A DNA stretch of 12,208 bases from Candidatus Gallibacteroides avistercoris (lineage in GTDB: Bacteria; Bacteroidota; Bacteroidia; Bacteroidales; CHK158-818): positions 1-12,208 of the forward strand of contig DVNA01000086.1 in assembly GCA_018714665.1 (NCBI GenBank). The letters run 5' to 3'. Shown here piece after piece: positions 6,552-12,208 of this stretch. How positions within the stretch are numbered: position 1 is the stretch's first letter; each line of letters begins with the position of its first letter. Made by a program: the position numbers and the translations under genes. The notes below the pieces were generated by a model. It searched no databases. It had not been told where the DNA came from and saw only the letters and a list, made by a program, of their open reading frames with translations.

Positions 6552-8267
6552 ATGCAAATAAATACAAGAAAAGCGCTTTTGCTGATTCTGGTACTGATCA
6601 GTATCTTTACTCTTTTACCGTACATCGGTATTATTAATTTCCATACCAAGGGAGAACCGCGTGAAGCCATCGTTGCCGTATCCATGCTGAATCATCAGAA
6701 CTGGATATTGCCTGTCAATAATGGGGGAGATATAGCTTACAAACCGCCTTTGTTCCATTGGGCCATAGCTCTGTTTTCTCTTCCGGAGGGGTATGTTTCC
6801 GAATATACTTCCCGTTTGCCTTCGGCCATAGCAGTTATTGTTATGGCTATATGTTGTTTCCTGTTTTTTGCCAAACGTGTCAGCAATTCTACCGCCTTTT
6901 TAAGCGTATTGCTTACCATATCGACTTTCGAAATTCACCGTGCTGCCATGGCATCACGGGTAGATATGGTTATGACCATGTTCATGGTACTCTCTTTCCT
7001 GCAACTCTATAAATGGAATGAAAAAGGAGCGCAGGGCATATCCCTTGTTTCCGCCATTCTTATGGGATGTGCCACGCTTACAAAAGGCCCCGTCGGTATC
7101 GTTCTGCCTTGTGCCATTATCGGACTGTTTATGCTGATACGGGGACAAAATTTCTTTAAAGTTGTGTGGAAATGTACCCTTACCGCAGTAGTGTCGTGTG
7201 TTTTGCCAGCTATCTGGTATTATCTGGCCTATAAGCAAGGAGGCGATGCGTTCTTGTCGCTGGTTATGGAAGAGAATTTTGGCAGGTTTATGGGCAAAAT
7301 GTCGTATGAATCCCACGAACAACCCATTATCTATTATTTCTATATTACATTGGCCGGTTTTATTCCGTGGTCTGTCTTGCTCCTGATCTCTTTGTTTACT
7401 TTGTCTTATAAATGGCCTAGTGGTAAGTTCTCTCAAAAATGGACAACATTTAAACAATCCATAACGGGAATGAGTGATGCCCGTCTGTATTCCCTTATTT
7501 GTATTGTTGTAGTATTTGTATTTTTCTGTATTCCCAAAAGCAAGCGAAGCGTTTATATCATGTCTATTTATCCGTTTGTAGCGTTGTTCTTGGCAGAATA
7601 TATGTTTTATCTGTTCCGAAATAAACAGGTTGCCTGGCGTATATTCGGTACTTTCTTGTCGGTGTTGATAGGAGTTGCATTGGTATTGTTATTGATTGTA
7701 CGTTTTGTTAAGACCGAAATGCTGCTTTCTGCAATCCCGGTTTTGGGAAATGTTTCGGATTATATTTTTGCCTTGCAAGAATCTTCCATCTCTTTTTGGG
7801 CCATTATTGCAGCTGTTTGTACCGTAGCCTCTATTTTGACCATATATCGTTCTCGAAAAGACTGTTGCTCCAATAATCGTTATTTGTACGCTGTCGTTTC
7901 CCTTTTCTTCTGTTTCCAGGTTGTGTTGGATGCGTATGTGCTTCCCAGTGTATTGAATCAGAAGTCGATGCTGCCTTTTGCCCGGGAGGTGATAAAAGTG
8001 GTACCGGAGGGAAAAATCTACTCTTATGTAGCCACGCCGATGTTACGATTCTTCGTCGTTAACTTTTATGCCAACGACCGTGTGGTAGATTTTGAAAAAG
8101 AACAACCTGCGGAAGGTTATCTGTTGGTGGGGAAAAACGATTTTGAAGATATTCGGGAAAAATATAGCGATTCGTATGATTTTCAACCCGTATTGATCTC
8201 TTCGCAGAAAGGAAACGATATCCGGGACATCGTTTATTTGTACAGTTTTTCCAAGGTTGTTCAATAA
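6552..8267 (+). CDS. ArnT/PMT-like GT-C glycosyltransferase, family GT39/GT83
   Basis: A 571-residue multi-span enzyme expected to transfer a sugar from a polyprenyl-phosphate donor to an acceptor (lipid A, glycan or protein) on the outer face of the cytoplasmic membrane. After the first helix (8-30) comes the acidic first loop KGEPREA with E35 and E38; many ArnT enzymes have Asp-Glu there. Next come YKPPLFHW (63-70), TSRLPSA, a SRVDMVM segment, TKGPVGI, and the loop ENFGRF...HEQPIIYY...PWS, all recognisable ArnT-group landmarks. About eleven hydrophobic helices are followed by a shorter soluble C-terminal domain of roughly 110 residues. It is the last gene of the operon, 40 bp after the GT2 gene. 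With that gene and GtrA it forms a donor-making, flipping and transfer set. The acceptor cannot be deduced. Confidence 0.9.
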   Translation: MQINTRKALLLILVLISIFTLLPYIGIINFHTKGEPREAIVAVSMLNHQNWILPVNNGGDIAYKPPLFHWAIALFSLPEGYVSEYTSRLPSAIAVIVMAICCFLFFAKRVSNSTAFLSVLLTISTFEIHRAAMASRVDMVMTMFMVLSFLQLYKWNEKGAQGISLVSAILMGCATLTKGPVGIVLPCAIIGLFMLIRGQNFFKVVWKCTLTAVVSCVLPAIWYYLAYKQGGDAFLSLVMEENFGRFMGKMSYESHEQPIIYYFYITLAGFIPWSVLLLISLFTLSYKWPSGKFSQKWTTFKQSITGMSDARLYSLICIVVVFVFFCIPKSKRSVYIMSIYPFVALFLAEYMFYLFRNKQVAWRIFGTFLSVLIGVALVLLLIVRFVKTEMLLSAIPVLGNVSDYIFALQESSISFWAIIAAVCTVASILTIYRSRKDCCSNNRYLYAVVSLFFCFQVVLDAYVLPSVLNQKSMLPFAREVIKVVPEGKIYSYVATPMLRFFVVNFYANDRVVDFEKEQPAEGYLLVGKNDFEDIREKYSDSYDFQPVLISSQKGNDIRDIVYLYSFSKVVQ

Positions 8268-8291
8268 AATCGGGGTATAATATAAATAAAG

Positions 8292-8333
8292 AAACGGCGG
8301 AATGATAAAAATAAGTCATTCCGCCGTTTTTTT
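8292..8333. terminator. Strong hairpin terminator, probably bidirectional
   Basis: AAACGGCGGAATGA (8292-8305) pairs perfectly over 14 bp with TCATTCCGCCGTTT (8316-8329) around a 10-nt loop. A run of seven T (8327-8333) follows on the plus strand, so it should end the glycosyltransferase operon, 24 bp after its last stop codon. On the minus strand the stem is followed by TTTCTTTATTTATA, so it could also end the outer-membrane protein gene. Confidence 0.92.
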
Positions 8334-8358
8334 GTGTTGTCTTATTATTTCTGTTTAG

Positions 8359-10887
8359 TTAGAATGTAAAGTGTAAAGCAATGCGTACCCCGCTGCGGTC
8401 GATATCGGGCAAATCCCGGTAAGTTAGCCGCCATACATAATCTACTCTCAATATTTTGAATATGTTTTCAATGCCTACGCCGGCCTCCATATAGGGCATA
8501 TTGTCCATGATCATGCTTCCTTGCGGAAATTCATACAAGCCTTTGGGGTTGATGTATGGATTGTTTTTATTGGAGAGGCTCCCGTATAGCCCCCTGAATG
8601 ATAATACTTCGCGCCATTTGAGGTATTTGAGTAGTGGAATACGGTTGAACAGTGCTCCGTTGACAAAATAGGTCAAGTCCCACGAAAGGTATTGGTCGTT
8701 GATAAATTCCATGGCGTTCATCAACGTGTATGATTCCGGCTGGATGGTGTATGAAAGGTTAGCGTTGGGTAGTATCAATAACGGAAAGGGAACCTTGCTC
8801 CAAACCTTCCCACCTTTGAGGATAATGTCGGTATAACCGAATGCCGAGAACCAGAAACGCTTCTGTATTCCCAGTTCCGTATGGTTGATATTGTATTTGC
8901 TATTTAATACACCTTTGGCTCCGATTTTATGCGATAAGGTAAAGATCGGGGCATCCTTGGTAATGGGGATACGCGAGGATTTTGTCTGGTAGTATCTTTC
9001 GTTGGGAGCATAGCGCAATTTTATTTCGGCGGCAGCAACCGAGAATTCCTTCTGTTCTATACCCTCCTCAATGAATTTTACCCATTTGCTGGGGTATTCA
9101 GTCCGGTAATTGAAATTAAATGCATAAGAGAATCCTGACGAGAACTCGTTTTTATATTCCAGCTCAGATAACCTTTCATACGTAATACGCGTGTCTGACT
9201 TACGTTTCAGCGACAAGAAAACATTATCCTTGTTGGTGTACAGGTAATGTTGCCCTAATTGGTTGATATCGTAACTATGCATTGCCCTGATGGAGTGAAT
9301 GGGGAATTCTCTGGTATGGTATCTTTTTTTGTTGAACGAATATTCTACTTCGCCCATATATTTGAACTTCTTGTCTTTCGTCCCATATGCCAGATATCCT
9401 CGTCCGAACCAGTTGGGGTGCAGATTTGCTGTGGTCAATCCACCGATTCTGAAACGTGCCCCCTCGGCGGTATTCCCGCTTATGGTCGTATTCATCGGCC
9501 CGATGTCGAACTTGCTGTTTTCTTTTGAGGTGGAGACATATCCGGAGATTAACGTCGAGATTACTTTTTCCGTATAATAAAATACCGGTACTTCACGTAA
9601 TCGTGTCAGCATTTTTTCTACGGCATTCTCTTTTGTACGTACCGGGACATGTCGGTTATCTACCCAAAATTCCTCGGGTTTCATCTCGGCATCGTCTTCG
9701 ATGATAATCCGTTCTTTTTCTTTGAATATACCCATATCCTGGGGCGGATCGAAGTTGTATTTCCTGTATGTGTTAATTCTTCGGGCATACAAGCCTTGTG
9801 TGTTGGAAATCAGTCTGAATTCTACCGTAATGTCGTCTTTTGTTATTAAGCGGGTCCCGTCCGGTAACCGTTCGAAATCTTGTTCGATAGACATTTGTTC
9901 TACAAAGTTCAGGTTTATGTCATACGGAACGTTCATCTTGACCTTTTTGACAAAATAGGTCGAGTCTAACGTAACGTACATACGTCCAACAAAACCGAAA
10001 GATTCAGAGTTAAACGGGACAAAAACCAGATCGGCACATTTTTGCCCCTCTATTTCCAAAGTGTCGTATATGTAGAATTTGTAGAAAGAGGTGGCGATAT
10101 TCGATAAAGGGCTTACGAAACGGTTCATTAATAATGATATATCGTTTTCGTATATATCGACCTCTTTAAAAGCTTCTCCCAAAAACTGTTTTACCCCGTC
10201 TTGGTTTAGCATTTCATCGATTCCCGCTTTTTTCATGCCGGTTATTACCTGCTTTTTCGATTCCGGATTTTTGCGGTAATAATTGTTCTCAATTTGTTCT
10301 CTGATGGATACGGTCAAGATCGGTTTTCCCGATATTTCAGATGTATCGACATAATCGAATATGAACTGAAATTTTTTGAACAGCCATTTTTTTTTCTGTT
10401 CTTCTGAGAAATCGTTCAACGCGAACGTCATTTTTTCGTACCGTTCGTATTGATAAAAGTCATGGTCTTCCAGACGGTTCTGTTTTTTTTGTTCAATTAT
10501 TTTTTTTACCAGATCAACGGCCGGATTGTTTTTTCGACTGTATTTGGTCTTTTTAGGGGTAATAACCACCTCGTCCAACTCTTTTACCGAAGAGGCTAAT
10601 CTTACCTCGATGTTTTCCCGGTTGGCGGGATCTACCACCACTCTTTTGGGAAAATATCCGGTGTATGAAACAATCAGGACCGCATTTTCCGGGGCCGAGT
10701 TGATGGTAAACATACCATCCATATCGGTAGATTTTCCCGTTTGGGTACCTTCTATAACCACAGCAGCAAAAGGTAGAGTTTCGTTCGTGGCAGAATCTCG
10801 GACCACTCCGTGTAGTTTGTATTGAGCCGATATATGGGGGGAGTATGTGACAAGAAGTATAAAAATCAGATATATGTATCTATTCAT
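8359..10887 (-). CDS. DUF5686/CarboxypepD_reg-like outer-membrane protein
   Basis: An 842-residue envelope protein of a type common in Bacteroidetes. A signal peptide covers about residues 1-21 (hydrophobic IYLIFILLVTY, then HISA before Q22). A carboxypeptidase regulatory-like beta-sandwich follows at about 24-100 (LHGVVRDSATNETLPFAAV, then DGMFTI and VSYTGY), as in SusC-type proteins. The rest matches the DUF5686 arrangement, with a Lys/Glu-rich linker and alternating hydrophobic strands. The C-terminus, IALHFTF, ends in phenylalanine, the usual outer-membrane beta-barrel signal. There is no TonB-dependent receptor plug, so it is not a SusC protein. Function is unknown; it is presumably a surface barrel. 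The gene stands alone, convergent to the glycosyltransferase operon and divergent from the CYTH gene, with a -7 promoter element 55 bp upstream of its ATG. Confidence 0.9.
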   Translation of the reverse strand: MNRYIYLIFILLVTYSPHISAQYKLHGVVRDSATNETLPFAAVVIEGTQTGKSTDMDGMFTINSAPENAVLIVSYTGYFPKRVVVDPANRENIEVRLASSVKELDEVVITPKKTKYSRKNNPAVDLVKKIIEQKKQNRLEDHDFYQYERYEKMTFALNDFSEEQKKKWLFKKFQFIFDYVDTSEISGKPILTVSIREQIENNYYRKNPESKKQVITGMKKAGIDEMLNQDGVKQFLGEAFKEVDIYENDISLLMNRFVSPLSNIATSFYKFYIYDTLEIEGQKCADLVFVPFNSESFGFVGRMYVTLDSTYFVKKVKMNVPYDINLNFVEQMSIEQDFERLPDGTRLITKDDITVEFRLISNTQGLYARRINTYRKYNFDPPQDMGIFKEKERIIIEDDAEMKPEEFWVDNRHVPVRTKENAVEKMLTRLREVPVFYYTEKVISTLISGYVSTSKENSKFDIGPMNTTISGNTAEGARFRIGGLTTANLHPNWFGRGYLAYGTKDKKFKYMGEVEYSFNKKRYHTREFPIHSIRAMHSYDINQLGQHYLYTNKDNVFLSLKRKSDTRITYERLSELEYKNEFSSGFSYAFNFNYRTEYPSKWVKFIEEGIEQKEFSVAAAEIKLRYAPNERYYQTKSSRIPITKDAPIFTLSHKIGAKGVLNSKYNINHTELGIQKRFWFSAFGYTDIILKGGKVWSKVPFPLLILPNANLSYTIQPESYTLMNAMEFINDQYLSWDLTYFVNGALFNRIPLLKYLKWREVLSFRGLYGSLSNKNNPYINPKGLYEFPQGSMIMDNMPYMEAGVGIENIFKILRVDYVWRLTYRDLPDIDRSGVRIALHFTF

Positions 10888-10924
10888 GAAGATTCTTCAA
10901 TACAGAGTAAATTAATTACAATTC

Positions 10925-10932
10925 TATCTTTG
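10925..10932 (+). promoter_or_regulatory. Possible plus-strand -7 element facing the CYTH gene
   Basis: TATCTTTG is an exact TAnnTTTG match on the plus strand, 150 bp before the CYTH gene and only 10 bp from the minus-strand -7 element at 10943-10950. No -33 TTG is visible. If used, it gives a leader of about 145 nt. Confidence 0.3.
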
Positions 10933-10942
10933 TAAGCAAGTG

Positions 10943-10950
10943 CAAATGTA
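10943..10950 (-). promoter_or_regulatory. -7 promoter element for the outer-membrane protein gene
   Basis: Read on the minus strand this is TACATTTG, an exact TAnnTTTG match, 55 nt before the ATG at 10887. No TTG is seen about 20 nt further upstream, so the -33 half is not supported. Confidence 0.5.
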
Positions 10951-11020
10951 ATAAAAATATCAGAAGACTTTTTTGTATGGAAAAGTATTCATCTCTCTTT
11001 AACATAGTTTAAGCGCTGTT

Positions 11021-11052
11021 TTTGTCGGATTTATACCTGAAAATTATTTCTT
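11021..11052 (+). promoter_or_regulatory. Alternative proximal promoter for the CYTH gene
   Basis: TTTG at 11021-11024 is a full -33 element. Exactly 20 nt later, TATTTCTT (11045-11052) is a partial -7 match: TA is kept but TTTG is degenerate. The spacing is right, so this may compete with the exact but unpaired element at 10925-10932. A start near 11058 would leave a leader of about 25 nt. Confidence 0.35.
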
Positions 11053-11063
11053 TACAACAAACA

Positions 11064-11078
11064 TTCTAACTGTTAGAA
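11064..11078. promoter_or_regulatory. Perfect 15-bp palindrome next to the CYTH start codon
   Basis: TTCTAAC, one T, then GTTAGAA: a perfect 7+1+7 inverted repeat ending 4 bp before the ATG at 11083. It resembles a dimer-binding operator. As RNA it could form a small hairpin over the ribosome-entry region. No regulator gene is nearby, so function is inferred from symmetry and position only. Confidence 0.45.
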
Positions 11079-11082
11079 AAAC

Positions 11083-11559
11083 ATGGGAAAGGAAATAGAA
11101 TACAAATTTCTGGTAACTTCTGATGCTTATAAAAAACTTGGAAGCTATACATATTACAAGCAAGGATATTTGTCTCTTGATAAAGAGCGAACGGTTCGGG
11201 TTCGAGTGGTTGGTTCGACAGGCTATATCACGGTAAAGGGCCGGACAACAAGAGCTTCGCGTACTGAATTTGAATATGTTGTTCCGGTAGAAGATGCCGT
11301 ATCGATGTTAGATGAACTGTGTATTAAACCATTAATAGAGAAAAAGCGATACAGAATACATATAAACAGCCTTGTATGGGAAGTAGATGAGTTTTTAGGA
11401 GAAAATATTGGCCTTGTTGTTGCTGAGGTAGAGGTGCCTTATGAAGGATATGTTGTTGAAAAGCCGGAGTGGGTAGGAAAAGAGGTTACCGATGATCCCC
11501 GTTTTTTTAATTCAAATCTGATAAATTATCCATATTCTTATTGGAAATCGGTGAAATAG
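11083..11559 (+). CDS. CYTH domain protein (triphosphate tunnel metalloenzyme)
   Basis: A single-domain, 158-residue CYTH protein. It should fold as an eight-stranded tunnel that binds a triphosphate and divalent metal. The signature E4-I-E6-Y-K8 (ExExK) opens the protein. Further tunnel residues are present in order: R39 and R41 (TVRVR), K52 (TVKG), E62 and E64 (TEFEY), K87, K88 and R89 (EKKRYR), D102 and E103 (WEVDEF), and E115 and E117 (VAEVEV). All expected charged positions seem intact, so an active enzyme is likely. Short bacterial members of this type (Nitrosomonas-like TTM proteins) hydrolyse inorganic tripolyphosphate. Adenylate cyclase or thiamine-triphosphatase activity occurs elsewhere in the superfamily, so the substrate here is an inference. 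The gene is monocistronic in the window and has a palindrome at its start. Confidence 0.92.
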   Translation: MGKEIEYKFLVTSDAYKKLGSYTYYKQGYLSLDKERTVRVRVVGSTGYITVKGRTTRASRTEFEYVVPVEDAVSMLDELCIKPLIEKKRYRIHINSLVWEVDEFLGENIGLVVAEVEVPYEGYVVEKPEWVGKEVTDDPRFFNSNLINYPYSYWKSVK

Positions 11560-11784
11560 AAAGTCAAACGAGCGAGAAGAGAGCTCTTAATTGGATTATA
11601 TAGAATTCAAAATAAGTTTTTGTAATCTATTTCGAGACATATACACGACAGGAGGATTAAAGATCTTGTTTTGATATATATCTATATCGGTTTGTTTTAT
11701 AGGCTATTGCTATCCTAAATCAAGGAGATACAAATTGAGAAGAACATGAAGAATGAGATTGAAGTATAAATTTGTTTTCCCCTT
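11560..11784. other. Gene-free spacer after the CYTH gene
   Basis: This AT-rich stretch has no convincing reading frame and no strong terminator. The only local structure noted is a weak AU-only hairpin, GATATA (11673-11678) with TATATC (11683-11688), followed by GGTTTGTTTT. It could slow transcription coming from the CYTH gene, but I would not call it a terminator. Confidence 0.4.
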
Positions 11785-11790
11785 TTTATT

Positions 11791-11983
11791 AAAAAAGTCG
11801 CATCGAAGGATGTGATGAAACTCCGAAAAACAGGATTTGAGAGTCCTTTTCCTTTGTAATCCACCGTGCAAAGCATCTCCCGAAAGAGTGTGGCCCGCCA
11901 TTAGAAAAGAAAACTTGTCTCGGCATTTCATATTCATTGATGAGTTTCCCAATCAACTGCGATGCGACTAAATCTCTTTTTCT
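11791..11983 (-). ncRNA. Structured small RNA, candidate 6S-type / Bacteroidales-1 RNA
   Basis: On the minus strand a roughly 190-nt transcript is framed by a full promoter and a U6 run. The body begins AGTCGCATCG (11969-11960) and ends CGATGCGACT (11805-11796), a perfect 10-bp closing helix running straight into TTTTTT. Nested inside are GAAACTC (11948-11942) with GAGTTTC (11823-11817), GAGA (11921-11918) with TCTC (11842-11839), and CTTTTC (11909-11904) with GAAAAG (11851-11846). At the tip are CCAC/GTGG (11893-11890, 11864-11861) and a UUCG-capped stem (11888-11877). The second and third helices enclose an unpaired stretch of about 15-20 nt on each strand. A rod of this length with a central bubble is how 6S RNA binds RNA polymerase by mimicking an open promoter. 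The Bacteroidales-1 motif is described as having a Bacteroidetes promoter and a terminator. Existence of an RNA is well supported; the family is inferred. Confidence 0.72.
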
Positions 11984-11987
11984 GTAA

Positions 11988-12018
11988 CAAATATAATGCT
12001 TTTCTTTGAAAACATCAA
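11988..12018 (-). promoter_or_regulatory. Complete Bacteroidetes promoter of the small RNA
   Basis: On the minus strand TTG (12018-12016) is followed by exactly 20 nt and then TATATTTG (11995-11988), an exact TAnnTTTG match. This is the best promoter in the window and the only one with both elements intact. Transcription should start about 3-6 nt after the final G, near 11985-11983, leaving an A-rich leader of about 15 nt before the closing helix. Confidence 0.75.
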
Positions 12019-12128
12019 GTTTCTGTCAGAAAAATTGCATTTTTTTTCTTTACTTTGAAATAGAGTCGGATAGAAAATCTGCAAACAAATTGAAAGGGAA
12101 AGGTGTACTTGAAAAGCAACGTAAAAGG

Positions 12129-12208
12129 ATGCAGCATTTCAACCTTTTTGTCGTTATTCAGATGAAAGAGAGAAAATGGACAGATATACAGACATTCTTC
12201 ATCGTTGT
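12129..12208 (+). CDS. Possible start of a downstream gene, cut by the window edge
   Basis: An ATG at 12129 preceded by AAAAGG opens a frame that stays open to the last base. A second in-frame ATG lies at 12162. Only about 26 residues are visible; the last of them (TFFIVV) are hydrophobic, as in a first membrane helix. The frame is also open upstream for at least 25 codons without an ATG. Nothing identifies the product and it may not be a gene. Confidence 0.25.
   Translation, partial: MQHFNLFVVIQMKERKWTDIQTFFIV

Noticed and set aside
11710..11952. Minus-strand open frame of 80 codons
   Set aside because: It lies almost wholly inside the structured RNA, shows no domain or typical composition, and runs through the U-tract that should end the transcript.
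11791..11969. Retron msr/msd, RNase P RNA, tmRNA or SRP RNA as the identity of the structured RNA
   Set aside because: No reverse transcriptase gene follows within the window. The conserved GAGGAAAGTCC-type RNase P core, the SRP GGAAGNAGC-type loop and a tmRNA-like T-arm with CCA end are not present. A TCAAATCC stretch looked T-arm-like but its flanks do not pair.
11796..11969. Short inverted-repeat transposable element (MITE)
   Set aside because: The terminal repeats also end in a U-tract with a promoter at the right distance, internal pairing continues inward, and no target-site duplication is visible (AAAAA on one side, AAATC on the other).
12035..12057. Plus-strand promoter TTG...TTACTTTG before the right-edge reading frame
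   Set aside because: The spacing is only about 12 nt and the TA of the -7 element is out of place, so it falls short of the consensus.

Overview
The window reads as chromosomal DNA from a Bacteroidetes bacterium, most likely of the order Bacteroidales. Three things point there. An 842-residue CarboxypepD_reg/DUF5686-type outer-membrane protein is present. Several sites match the phylum-specific -7 promoter element TAnnTTTG. Most starts lack a strong Shine-Dalgarno sequence. No insertion sequence, CRISPR array, tRNA or rRNA gene was seen.

Layout. Positions 1-3419 (+) hold the end of a membrane-bound uptake [NiFe]-hydrogenase operon: the C-terminal part of the small subunit, the complete large subunit, its b-type cytochrome anchor, and the maturation endopeptidase. 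Sequence resemblance to E. coli HyaA suggests a group 1d (Hya-like) enzyme that oxidises H2 outside the membrane and passes electrons through haem b to the quinone pool. A hairpin and U-tract that can end this operon lies inside the 3' end of the convergent gene. That gene (3430-4362, -) encodes an NmrA-like atypical short-chain dehydrogenase with an eroded nucleotide-binding glycine motif. Positions 4506-8267 (+) are a second operon: a TRIC/UPF0126 membrane protein, a GtrA-like small membrane protein, a GtrB/DPM-like family 2 glycosyltransferase, and an ArnT/PMT-like GT-C glycosyltransferase. The last three fit a complete route: charge a polyprenyl phosphate with a sugar, flip it, and transfer the sugar outside the cytoplasmic membrane. 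The operon ends at a perfect 14-bp stem terminator, probably shared with the convergent outer-membrane protein gene (8359-10887, -). A divergent gene at 11083-11559 (+) encodes a compact CYTH/triphosphate-tunnel enzyme and has a perfect 15-bp palindrome just before its start codon.

The last 650 bp contain no convincing complete protein gene. On the minus strand, about 11983 to 11791, they hold what looks like an unannotated structured small RNA. It has a full Bacteroidetes promoter (TTG-N20-TATATTTG), about 190 nt of transcript, ends that pair perfectly over 10 bp, further paired segments nested inside that closing helix with an unpaired central region, and a U6 tail. This fits a 6S-type RNA (or the Bacteroidales-1 RNA motif) and is the most interesting item here. 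The family name is inference; the promoter, the pairing and the U-tract can be read directly.
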